Under the pieces are notes generated by a model. The model was given only the letters and a program-made list of their open reading frames with translations. It searched no databases and had not been told where the DNA came from. From contig JAIKZQ010000006.1 in NCBI GenBank assembly GCA_024682075.1, forward strand, positions 186,001-250,000: 64,000 nucleotides of DNA, given 5' to 3'. Both the position numbers and the translations under genes were made by a program. Each line of letters starts with the position of its first letter. Within the stretch, counting starts at the first letter, position 1. Below are positions 19,301-27,631 of this stretch, in pieces. Source of the stretch: Lachnospiraceae bacterium (GTDB lineage: Bacteria; Bacillota; Clostridia; Lachnospirales; Lachnospiraceae).

Positions 19301-21901
19301 GGCGATGATGCACTTTCGGATGTGACCATTTCTGCAGATACATCAACACTCGGAAGAGCACCTTTCAGACTTTGCCCTGTACTGAGCAATGTAAAGTTCG
19401 GAGATAATCCTTACTATACAACCGCTAACGGAATAATTTACGGACTTGATTCTTCCGGCAACAGGTATTCGCTTGTTGAATTCCTTGCAGGAAGAAGCTC
19501 CAAGACTCTTCAGACCGCTGATGCTACCGAAATTAACGGAATAGCAGAGGAAGCGTTTGCGGATACGGGAATTCAGATAGTCAATCTTGAGAGTTCACAT
19601 ATTACCAGTGTTCCCGAATACAGCTTCGATAACTGTGACAGTCTTGTATCGGTTTATCTGCCTGACGGATGTGAACTTATAAGGAATTATGCTTTCAGAG
19701 GCTCCTCGCTTTCGAACCTGACTGTTAATGACAGTGACCTTGACTGGCAGTCAAACGGACTCGATCTCATTCAGACCACCTATGATTTCGGTGCCGGCAT
19801 CGATCATGGTGCAAGTGAAAACAGCAACCCTCAGCTTACCGTCTTTGCCCCTGCGGAAACCGATGAGAACGGCAATGTCACCAATCCCAGCAGGTCTTAT
19901 GAAAGATTCAGGAACCATAAGTATATTGTTGAGGCACTCGTTCCCGTAGTTCATTACTATGTTACTTACTGGGACTATGCATCAGCCGATGCTACCAAGA
20001 GAACGGTTCGCACGACAGAAGAGTACAACGACGGTGATACCGTTACCGTTCTTGATCCCTTACGTGCAGTTTCCGAAGGATTCAAGTTCAGCTACTATGA
20101 GAACCGTGATGATACCGATGAGACTTACGGTTACAGAGATCAGTTTGTCATTCATTCCGATCTTGTTCTTCAGGCCGTATATGAGGGAATTCAGGAACAG
20201 ACATACACAGCAACCTTCATGGATACCGATCCTTCAACCGGTGCTAACGGAAATGTACTTGTATCCGGAATTCCCGTAGAGTCCAAGACCGATTCTGCAG
20301 GCAATACGGTTTATTACATCAATGCATCCCTTATATCCGGTATTGCACCTACTCAGAGCGGATACACATTCTCCAGCTGGACTCCTTTCGATCCGAGGAA
20401 CAATTATGAGTTCGTTATCTCTGATGCAAACATCAGCAGTTCCGATCCTTCCGTGATCGTATTCCGTGCATTCTATCAGAACGGCGAAAATGGAGGAAGC
20501 AGCGGAAACGGCGGACTTGATGCAGGTTACTACTGGGCTAACTACTATATGCCTGACGGAACCACACTTTACAGGAGCGTGGGAGTCAAGGCAGGAACAG
20601 CTGCATTTAACCTTGCGATTCCCGACGGATATACCGGATACGAATGGTCACCCAAGCCTTCGGAGACGATAGTGAACTCTACCGAGAAGTTCGTGCTCGT
20701 TCCTGCTGAAGGTACAGATCCTTCCGCATCCAATAAGTACACTGCTACCTATTACTATACCGACGGTGTAAGCGTATATCAGACTCTCGAGATTGAAGCG
20801 GGCGGTAATCCTCCCAGTCTCATGATGCCTGAAGGATACAAGCACTGTATGTGGTCACCCGATCCTTCGTCCATCACCATGGATAAGAATATGCGTTTCA
20901 CCATGGTTGAGAATCCGAATTATGTCGCACCGGATAATGATGAAAATTATACCGGACCTTTCTATACCCTTACCGTAGTGAACGGATCCGGTTCCGGAAG
21001 CTACAGCCCCGGAGCACAGGTCGTTATAGTGGCTGACGAAGCTTCGACAGGCACTATGTTCAGCAGCTGGACCGTAACGCCCGGTAATACGCCGATCGCT
21101 ACAAAAGCACTGAGCGCGACTGTTGTGACTATGCCTTCGGAGAATGTAACCGTAACCGCCAATTATGTTGTAAAGCCTGCAGGAAACGGCAATAACGGAG
21201 CAGGCGGTACAGGTTCCGGAGCGGGAAACGGAGGAGGTAACGGTAATAACTACTGGCCTTCAACCGGTAATGTGCCCAGAAGCAGCGGAACAACCGTTGT
21301 CATCGACAAGAACGGTCTTTCCAATACCGGTGTCGTGTCTGCTACGGTTAACGGCTCCACCGATAACTTCACCATCAAGATCACCGAGTCACAGACTGCC
21401 AACAGACTTGTGCTCGATGCACTTCTCAAGAAGTACGGAAACGTTAACAACATCATTTACTTCCCGTTTGACATCAGCCTCTATGATGCATCCGGAACCA
21501 CACAGATCACCGACACATCGGGACTTACCATTACGATAACGATTCCCATTCCCGACTCGATGATCCAGTATGCGGCAAACAATAAGGTCGCAGTCATCAC
21601 CAATAATGAGATCGATCCTCTCAATGCGAAGTTCACAACCATTAACGGTGTGCCCTGCGTGACATTTACCTGTACTCACTTCTCGCCTTACGTCATCTAT
21701 GTCAACACGGTTGAGATGACTGCCGGCGGTGACGGAAGCGGATACGGAACCGGACTTGACGATACTCCCAAGACCGCCGATCCCATCCATCCGAAGTGGT
21801 TCATATCGATCGCATTGTTTGCAATCTCGATCGTGCTCTTCCTGATGAAGGACAAGAGGACCCTCAAGCCCGTCAAGGCCGATAACGGAAGAAAAAAGTA
21901 A
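16400..21901 (+). CDS. Giant BspA-like leucine-rich surface protein with sortase signal
   Basis: An 1833-residue exported protein. Residues 1-48 form a signal peptide with a long basic start and the hydrophobic core TFGALFMVAAILVAMIP, ending QAANA. LRR_5 (BspA-type) repeats, with the pattern IGDYAFYNCTALSSVTL, occupy about 335-475, 615-695 and 820-1120. InlB-B-like beta domains follow about 1177-1360, then two ~70-residue tandem repeats (GYEWSPKPS and CMWSPDPS), a divergent InlB-like unit about 1520-1595 and a Gly/Asn-rich linker. The end has TPKTADPIH, a hydrophobic helix and a basic tail: a wall-sorting signal. The ATG at 16400 has GGGAGGA just upstream; in-frame earlier starts lack one. 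It likely serves adhesion or glycan binding and is probably anchored by the sortase encoded just before it. Confidence 0.88.
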   Translation: MANKKGMKRRVKKQVRKTFGALFMVAAILVAMIPTRSIEGGNVQAANACTGVIRPEYYITQNTGSVTDKTPLSEIPVIEAGSTIYTTGDQTFYFAYINSMGIDEIGNASKFAIITGYNPSGAVDANGTLEIPQYVRSFRKISDVEGYCLTNVCNQFLFYKDSFIFITNDITIPAGQINPFEPYVGTYVPGDATIFGVIQGYVPDQYRSNPGYYTTAKPDEIGVFLNSETPNYDENGTLISTTYTYKIENNKYSPCTATTEAAWKDFPKDSLYYRTEVGGVYTYTVCSNPENQYVDNIPVKYIANQFSVYDTATSTYVLSPDPIDDAHPTNGVFADTKGGNIRNLIIPESMEGIGDYAFYNCTALSSVTLSNQLVALGNHCFDGCRVLTAVNMDKNPRLNTIGAYAFANCPQLASFYIPHNIAMICDGVFENDTSLTRIDLTGDISEDPSGSGSNLTKIGNHVFYGCTALREVIFGTALGTGYSRTNPREISINIFEDCPNLAKITVLSPYVTFVDDAHAASAPYPACNFSMDDFHDLLVSDEFCFEGVDPAGAIRPNEGIGVLHSTCQNMSAGHEFTFKYYGEELYEKTITEEGGGKAIYQVDSTNSLVGFTTVEDATHTVRSLSFPEHFGPYYINEIPAEKFRDKKNLKTVRLPSTINIIGDRAFQGCDQLQYVYFENDNVQIGTNAFLTQGAKTDPCPTAVGSAPANQLYFVTSISEDSNPFRYAMSDGGRFSHENQIQTWPIIYSGFPTLLEVQYNPDKKCAELTNFPTAASLGTYYDPTDPNVGWYLTQEEKDAIDHYLANPGNPTTNFDRALQDVCETLTIPRGVKSIKDGLFAGNTDSANRIAVVSEGLTELDVYYEDHAGYEEVVINSVTGTINTTFTNIVDVDPSKGDFAGCPGLTSITFQGNETITIPDYAFYGCNSLGEVSVHQQVESIGEQAFSECNNLTTVELMGVREIKDHAFLGDDALSDVTISADTSTLGRAPFRLCPVLSNVKFGDNPYYTTANGIIYGLDSSGNRYSLVEFLAGRSSKTLQTADATEINGIAEEAFADTGIQIVNLESSHITSVPEYSFDNCDSLVSVYLPDGCELIRNYAFRGSSLSNLTVNDSDLDWQSNGLDLIQTTYDFGAGIDHGASENSNPQLTVFAPAETDENGNVTNPSRSYERFRNHKYIVEALVPVVHYYVTYWDYASADATKRTVRTTEEYNDGDTVTVLDPLRAVSEGFKFSYYENRDDTDETYGYRDQFVIHSDLVLQAVYEGIQEQTYTATFMDTDPSTGANGNVLVSGIPVESKTDSAGNTVYYINASLISGIAPTQSGYTFSSWTPFDPRNNYEFVISDANISSSDPSVIVFRAFYQNGENGGSSGNGGLDAGYYWANYYMPDGTTLYRSVGVKAGTAAFNLAIPDGYTGYEWSPKPSETIVNSTEKFVLVPAEGTDPSASNKYTATYYYTDGVSVYQTLEIEAGGNPPSLMMPEGYKHCMWSPDPSSITMDKNMRFTMVENPNYVAPDNDENYTGPFYTLTVVNGSGSGSYSPGAQVVIVADEASTGTMFSSWTVTPGNTPIATKALSATVVTMPSENVTVTANYVVKPAGNGNNGAGGTGSGAGNGGGNGNNYWPSTGNVPRSSGTTVVIDKNGLSNTGVVSATVNGSTDNFTIKITESQTANRLVLDALLKKYGNVNNIIYFPFDISLYDASGTTQITDTSGLTITITIPIPDSMIQYAANNKVAVITNNEIDPLNAKFTTINGVPCVTFTCTHFSPYVIYVNTVEMTAGGDGSGYGTGLDDTPKTADPIHPKWFISIALFAISIVLFLMKDKRTLKPVKADNGRKK

Positions 21902-21917
21902 CTGTTAAGGAAATCAG

Positions 21918-24284
21918 ATGAAAAGAAAAAGAAAGCTGTTAGGAGTGATCCTGATCGTATCTGCTTTACTCGTGTTGCAGCTTCCTCCTGCGGGGGTGGA
22001 TGCTGCATCCATCCCCGAGTTTTCTATTACGGGTTCAGGCACACTCATCTCTTACAACGGAACAAGCGCTGATGTGGTGATCCCGTCTTCCGTGATCGAG
22101 ATCGCCACCGATGCGTTTCGCGATAATGACAACATCCGCAGTGTTGTCATTCCTAACAGTGTAAAGAAGATCAATGAATATGCTTTCTGGGACTGTGATA
22201 ATCTGCAGACAGTCAGCATAGGATCCGGCCTTACGAAGATCGATGATTTCGTCTTTGCAAACTGCATGGGTCTTATTTCGGTCAATATCCCCGCAAATAT
22301 CCGCTCCGTCGGAATCTATGCCTTTGAAGATGACGTTAATCTCGAGGCTGTTACTTTTACCCAGTATACGCATGACATTCATAAAAGCTCTTTTGACGGG
22401 TGCTATAAGCTTGTCATATTTGCTCCCGAAGGCTCATATGCATGGGATTATGCCCAGGAATTCTATGTAAGACAGGCTCAGTTCCCTGTTTATGAAGACA
22501 TAGGATATATTGCAGATGAAGATGTGCCTGTCGTCTATCCCGACGGAACGGTGAGGGATTCGGACGGTAATGTCATACCCGTAAACGATGTCTCGGGTAA
22601 TGACAGCTCACAGGGTGACGGTCAGCAATCCGGCGGAGACAGTGATGATGCCGGTAATGCGAATGATGAAGAGCCCGGAGCATATACTACGCAGTTTGAG
22701 ATAACACAGCGCCCCGACGGCACATATACAGCCGTGGCTACAGGTCAGAACCCTAATATCTACGGTGAGACTCATGTGGTCGGAAATGCCGCGGTTGTTT
22801 TCATGGACAATTCTTCATTTCACGTAGTGGATGGCAGTACAGCTTCGTCACAGACTCCCTCATCCGGTCAGGATGACGGAGATTCAGGTGAAGACAGCAG
22901 TTCAAGACCTTCCAATACCGTAACTTATTCCTCAGCAATCCCTAAGTACACTATCGTGGATAATACGATAGTTGCAGACAAGGCATATTATCTTTCGACA
23001 GACCTTGAGAACATGTCCCTTCCCGGAGGCATAAGAGAGATCGGACAGTTCGCGTTCTCGAGAACCCGGGTCATGTCCGTGACTCTTCCGGACGGTGTTG
23101 AGAGGATCGATTACGGTGCCTTTTATCACTGTGACATGCTTGAAGAGGTATCTCTTCCCACATCGGTCATGAGGATCGAACCCTATGCGTTTTCAGAGAC
23201 TCCCTGGGTCAGGAATTTCCTGAGTTCCAGAGGCAGCATCAATAATAACCTTGATGATGATCTTAATTCCTCAGCCGGTGAGTTCCTCGTAAGTGGGGGA
23301 GCACTTATCGCATACAGGGGCGCCGGAACCAATGTCACCATACCTTCCGGTGTCAGGATCATTGCTGCCGGTGCTTTCAGGAATAATAAGAATATCAGGA
23401 CCGTTGCATTTCCGGATACTCTTATAAGCATAGGAGAAGAGGCTTTTTTCGGATGTACTTCACTTGCTGAGGTTTCCTTTGGAGGAAATGAGACTGAGAT
23501 ACTTGACAGGGCATTCGGAGGTACTCTGGTCTCCGTTAACGATAAGCCTGCCAGGATCCTCAATGTAGGTGTCGGTGCTTTTGATGACCTTGCAACAGTC
23601 GAAGGCCTTAACATTACATATGAGGAAACTACACAGAGACTTTCAAATGTATCACTCAGACCGTCCGTGATAGACAGGGAAAATGCCGGTGTCACAGTCC
23701 TCGGACTTCCCGGTTGCGTTGCATATCTGGACGGTGCAGACAGACCCTATACACTGTCGGTCAGCATGGTATCATCTTCAGAAGTGATGAATGCGGCTCT
23801 TCAGAGAGCTTCCGGATTCCTTGAGGACTATTCCTTCGGAGATATGTTGATCTATGACCTTGTACTTACCGATTCCTCAAATATCCCTCTTGCCAAGCTG
23901 GGAAATCAGGGGCTTGAAGTGGCGATTCCCATCACGGATGAATTGAAAGGCGAGAACCTTATCGTGCTTACCTGTGACAGGAACGGTCAGCTTGAAGACA
24001 TTCCCGTTGAGATAGTTAATACTCCCTCGGGTCAGTTTGCCAGATTTGTTACATATCATCTGAGCCCGTTCGCTCTTGTTTCCGTCGGAAATGATCTTTC
24101 CGGACAGATCATCGAATCGGATGTCGTTCTCAGGGCAAACAGCGGCGGTCATAAGCACGGGGCATATGCCGGCAATTCAATCAAAAACTGGTTTATCCAA
24201 AGAGGTGCGGTCAGACTTCTTATCTGCGGCATGCTTGCACTTACCGGTATTTTCCTTCTGTCTCTCAGAAAAAAGAAAGCATGA
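21918..24284 (+). CDS. Second BspA-like leucine-rich membrane-anchored surface protein
   Basis: A 788-residue exported protein with a signal peptide (residues 1-30, core LLGVILIVSALLVLQLP, ending VDAA). LRR_5 repeats lie at about 45-175, 355-430 and 440-560, divided by a Ser/Gly/Asp-rich spacer at about 190-340. Residues ~570-745 form a domain resembling the one before the sorting signal of the previous protein: both end in a THFSPY or YHLSPF motif followed by a beta strand. The C-terminus is a helix (LLICGMLALTGIFLLSL) and RKKKA, without any PxTx(G/A) motif, so it is probably held by the membrane helix rather than by sortase. The ATG at 21918 follows AAGGA, 16 bases after the previous stop; its stop overlaps the YfhO start. 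Confidence 0.82.
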   Translation: MKRKRKLLGVILIVSALLVLQLPPAGVDAASIPEFSITGSGTLISYNGTSADVVIPSSVIEIATDAFRDNDNIRSVVIPNSVKKINEYAFWDCDNLQTVSIGSGLTKIDDFVFANCMGLISVNIPANIRSVGIYAFEDDVNLEAVTFTQYTHDIHKSSFDGCYKLVIFAPEGSYAWDYAQEFYVRQAQFPVYEDIGYIADEDVPVVYPDGTVRDSDGNVIPVNDVSGNDSSQGDGQQSGGDSDDAGNANDEEPGAYTTQFEITQRPDGTYTAVATGQNPNIYGETHVVGNAAVVFMDNSSFHVVDGSTASSQTPSSGQDDGDSGEDSSSRPSNTVTYSSAIPKYTIVDNTIVADKAYYLSTDLENMSLPGGIREIGQFAFSRTRVMSVTLPDGVERIDYGAFYHCDMLEEVSLPTSVMRIEPYAFSETPWVRNFLSSRGSINNNLDDDLNSSAGEFLVSGGALIAYRGAGTNVTIPSGVRIIAAGAFRNNKNIRTVAFPDTLISIGEEAFFGCTSLAEVSFGGNETEILDRAFGGTLVSVNDKPARILNVGVGAFDDLATVEGLNITYEETTQRLSNVSLRPSVIDRENAGVTVLGLPGCVAYLDGADRPYTLSVSMVSSSEVMNAALQRASGFLEDYSFGDMLIYDLVLTDSSNIPLAKLGNQGLEVAIPITDELKGENLIVLTCDRNGQLEDIPVEIVNTPSGQFARFVTYHLSPFALVSVGNDLSGQIIESDVVLRANSGGHKHGAYAGNSIKNWFIQRGAVRLLICGMLALTGIFLLSLRKKKA

Positions 24285-26731
24285 AGAAAGAACGTAATTT
24301 GATCATATTGTTATCATTTGTAACGGCTGCTTTTCTGGCAGCCGCTACTTTGGCTTTTGCGGGCATTTATCCGGGTTCCGAGAAGACACTTCTCATCTTT
24401 GACATGCTCGAACAGTTCGTTTCTTTCTATTCGTCTCTCAAGGGTCTTTTCAGCGGGGGAGTATCACTTACATATTCCTTTCAGGGTTCCATTGGCACTC
24501 CTTATGCCGGAACATACGCCTATTATCTGGCTTCCCCGATCTCTTACATCACGGTACTCTTTGACACCGCACATCTTCCTGATGCCATCTGGCTGATGGA
24601 TATCATCAAGGCAGGACTTATTGGGGCGTCTTTTTCGGCTTTCGCGTATTTCAGAGGTCTTAAGAATCCGCTGCCTAATGTGATGCTTTCCTGCTGTTAT
24701 GCGCTTTCTTCCGCAGGCGTCACATTCTTCATCCTGCCCATGTATCTGGACACTCTTTATATGCTTCCCATTATCTGCATATGCCTGGAGCGTTACATAA
24801 AAAGTGCGGAAGATGATAAAAAGCAAAGAGTTAAGGCCGGCCTTCTGTATTCCTTTGTTCTTGGGCTTTGCATAATGTTCCATTATTATTCGGCTTACAT
24901 GGCATGCGTATTCCTTGGCCTTTACGCAATTTACCTTTTATCCGAATCTCATGATCATTCTGCTGATGATAAGCCATCCGTTAACAGTAAAGGCAGATTA
25001 ATAAAAACGTATTCGGGCTTTATACTGTATTCTCTTGCGGGAGTGCTGATATCGCTCCCAATCCTGGTCCCCGTTATAAGGGAGGTCTTTCTTGGCAAAC
25101 TTTCCGATCCCGGGGTCTATTCCGACGGTACGTTCATCGTAACGTCTCTGTCCGATCTGCTAATCCAGTTCATATGCGGTCATTACGGATATCTATACAG
25201 TGAGGGCGCACCTTATGTCTATTGCACGTTTATTTGCGTGCTCCTTGCCCTGGCAGGACTTGTTTTGCCGAAGGAAAAGATCATCTGCAAACTGACAGGT
25301 GCCTTTATTATCCTTTTCCTGTTCCTCAGCTTCATATTCAGGCCCTTATATCGCATGTGGCATATGTTCAGGGACCCCGTGGCATATCCTCACAGGTTTT
25401 CCTTTATCTTTGTATTCTTCCTGATGGTCCTGGCTGTCAAAGGTGCTGCGCACATCATTAAGATAGTGGAAGAGCACCGGAAGGACGAGTGCCGGAAGGA
25501 TGAGCGCGTCAATAATGCATTGACAGAAATCATAACCGCCTCCCTGATCTGCATCATATGCTTTACGCTTCTTATCTATAACGGGATGAAGATCACGGTA
25601 AGTGAGCTGCGGACTCTTACCAATGCAGTAAGACCGGCCTATGAAACTTATCTATATTACACACAGAAACTTATTGATCTTGCTAAGGAAGACTCGGAGA
25701 ACCGGTCCGAAAACGGGGCATCGCTTTGCAGGATAAATAAGGATTTTGAATTTACGTCAAACGATCCGATGCTTTTAGGCTTTAACGGCATGGATTTCTT
25801 TTCATCTTCATATGATTCCGACGTACTGGAACTGTTCAAGAACATGGGCATTCTTCAGTATCACTATAAAGTCTGCGATCAGGGCACTACCCTTGTCACG
25901 GACATGCTGTTTGGAATTGATTATCAGATAAGATATGAGCAAGCTGAATACGGGTATGAATGGCTGTATAGCACCGGTTTGATGACCCTTTACAGGAATC
26001 CTTATTCTCTCGGCATCGGATATCTGGCTTCGGACGATGTCTGCGAATTCGGGAGGGATTCATTTGCCAATCAGAACATGCTTCTTTCTTCGGTGGTCGG
26101 ACATGAGATGAATGTTTTCGAAGAGATAGATCATTCCGAGAGGATTTTTGAGATCCCCGGAGTTTCAAGCATCGGGGACGGGGCCCCTTTCGGCGCACCA
26201 ATGAAGATCAGAAAATTCTACTTTCAGCCGGTGATCGGTCATAATCTGTACTTTAACTTTGAACTTGTGAGAGAGTATGAGCTCGATTATGATTCGAAAT
26301 CTAATTCGATCGGCATAATGATCGTGCTGAACGACAGCATGAGAAGTTCTTTTACGGGATATCAGAGGTCATCCAATACTTATCTGGGAAGGAATTATCA
26401 AAATGAAGAATATGTACTTGAGCTGTGCGGCGATCAGGATGAGATGCCCGCTCATGTATATGTGCTGGATGAATACCGTTTTGAAGAAGCCTTTGAAGAA
26501 CTGAATGATGGAAGATTCATTGCAGATTCGATAGAACCCGGAAGAGTGAGCGGAAGGATCAATGTCACGGATGAAAACCGGAATGAGCTGATCTTCACAA
26601 TAGCATACGATGAGAGATTCAATGCATACGTGGACGGCAGGAGAGTGCAGACATATGCATATGCCGGAGCGCTCCTTGCAATACCTGACCTTGAATGCGG
26701 TGAGCATGTGATTGAACTCAGATACAGATGA
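24281..26731 (+). CDS. YfhO family membrane protein
   Basis: An 816-residue polytopic protein. The first ~420 residues carry about a dozen membrane helices with YfhO features: an acidic first outer loop (LLIFDMLEQFVSFYSSL) and the MWHMFRDPVAYPHRFSF stretch near residue 365. The last ~390 residues are soluble and extracellular, ending in a beta domain (NAYVDGRRVQTYAYAGAL, CGEHVIELRY). YfhO proteins are GT-C-like; in Bacillus one is needed to glycosylate lipoteichoic acid, using polyprenyl-phosphate sugar. The ATG overlaps the stop of the leucine-rich gene by four bases, so coupling is strong and the surface proteins or wall polymers are possible acceptors. A paralogue lies at 56172-58634. Confidence 0.82.
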   Translation: MKKERNLIILLSFVTAAFLAAATLAFAGIYPGSEKTLLIFDMLEQFVSFYSSLKGLFSGGVSLTYSFQGSIGTPYAGTYAYYLASPISYITVLFDTAHLPDAIWLMDIIKAGLIGASFSAFAYFRGLKNPLPNVMLSCCYALSSAGVTFFILPMYLDTLYMLPIICICLERYIKSAEDDKKQRVKAGLLYSFVLGLCIMFHYYSAYMACVFLGLYAIYLLSESHDHSADDKPSVNSKGRLIKTYSGFILYSLAGVLISLPILVPVIREVFLGKLSDPGVYSDGTFIVTSLSDLLIQFICGHYGYLYSEGAPYVYCTFICVLLALAGLVLPKEKIICKLTGAFIILFLFLSFIFRPLYRMWHMFRDPVAYPHRFSFIFVFFLMVLAVKGAAHIIKIVEEHRKDECRKDERVNNALTEIITASLICIICFTLLIYNGMKITVSELRTLTNAVRPAYETYLYYTQKLIDLAKEDSENRSENGASLCRINKDFEFTSNDPMLLGFNGMDFFSSSYDSDVLELFKNMGILQYHYKVCDQGTTLVTDMLFGIDYQIRYEQAEYGYEWLYSTGLMTLYRNPYSLGIGYLASDDVCEFGRDSFANQNMLLSSVVGHEMNVFEEIDHSERIFEIPGVSSIGDGAPFGAPMKIRKFYFQPVIGHNLYFNFELVREYELDYDSKSNSIGIMIVLNDSMRSSFTGYQRSSNTYLGRNYQNEEYVLELCGDQDEMPAHVYVLDEYRFEEAFEELNDGRFIADSIEPGRVSGRINVTDENRNELIFTIAYDERFNAYVDGRRVQTYAYAGALLAIPDLECGEHVIELRYR

Positions 26732-26780
26732 TAATTCTGAATGATCAGCATCATTATGTCCGGGTCTGAACATAAATACA

Positions 26781-26802
26781 GCCCCTGCCGAAAGGCAGGG
26801 GC
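26781..26802. terminator. Two-way terminator hairpin between convergent genes
   Basis: GCCCCTGCC and GGCAGGGGC form a perfect 9-base stem with a GAAA loop. It lies between the YfhO gene (plus) and the phosphatase gene (minus), so it can serve both. The flanking T-runs are short. Confidence 0.75.
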
Positions 26803-26835
26803 ATTTCTGAAATATGAAGTCTGATAATGATGATT

Positions 26836-27627
26836 TTACTTATATGTTACATATATCTCTTTCTGGTCGTTTAAGCAAAAGGCTCCAAGTCTTGAAGATT
26901 TGGAATTAAGAGCCATTCCGCAGTCGACATCGATAACCTGTATTCCGCCGCGGCGCTTTATGCGGCATATCATTCCGCGTCCTTTTTCGTCCATGCAGCC
27001 AAGTCTCTGAGTGAAGACATGACCGACAACATAAGTGTCTTCCGGATATGCGAACCAGTCATATTCGAGCATGTCGATGGGCGGTCTGTCGTCTAAAAGC
27101 GAATCCCATACCACCGATTCAGCATCAACAAGAGCATCCTTGTAATACAGGTCTTCTCCGAACTTATAACCGACGGAGTAGGAGTGGGAGATGTGATAAG
27201 TTATGTCACCGATCTGAAGTCGCTTGATGAGCTTGAGGCTCTTGAGGAACTCTATTATCTTATCCTGTTCCTCTTTTTCCAGCTTCATGAGGGCATTATA
27301 AGTAGTCCTGCCACCGTTTGCGGGATGGAACCAGAGGTCGACGGGAGTGAAGGCTTCACCTATATCTGATTTCTTGGTCTTGCCTTCTTCATCATTCTTG
27401 CGCATGAAATCAATGGCATCGATCATCATTATCTCATGATTGCCCAGAATGAGTTCAACATTTGGGCGCTGCATGATATCCTGAATGATCTTGATGCCGT
27501 CGCGACCGCGATCTATGACATCACCAACAACGTACAAAAAATCATCCTCGGAAAAATTAATCTTTTCGAGAAGCTTTTTGTAAGTGCTGTAATGACCATG
27601 TATATCACTTATCGCATAAATACTCAT
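26836..27627 (-). CDS. PPP-type serine/threonine phosphatase (metallophosphoesterase)
   Basis: A 263-residue cytosolic metal-dependent phosphatase. The three metal-ligand motifs are present: DIHGHY near residue 8, GDVIDRGRD near 35 and GNHE near 60, followed by later histidines (YHISHS and VVGHVFTQRLG). This is the PPP family pattern shared with lambda phosphatase and PrpE. The start ATG lies five bases beyond the stop of the kinase gene on the same strand, so the two are read together and the enzyme probably reverses the kinase. Its ribosome site (AGAGG) is distant, consistent with coupling. Confidence 0.88.
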   Translation of the reverse strand: MSIYAISDIHGHYSTYKKLLEKINFSEDDFLYVVGDVIDRGRDGIKIIQDIMQRPNVELILGNHEIMMIDAIDFMRKNDEEGKTKKSDIGEAFTPVDLWFHPANGGRTTYNALMKLEKEEQDKIIEFLKSLKLIKRLQIGDITYHISHSYSVGYKFGEDLYYKDALVDAESVVWDSLLDDRPPIDMLEYDWFAYPEDTYVVGHVFTQRLGCMDEKGRGMICRIKRRGGIQVIDVDCGMALNSKSSRLGAFCLNDQKEIYVTYK

Positions 27628-27631
27628 ACGA

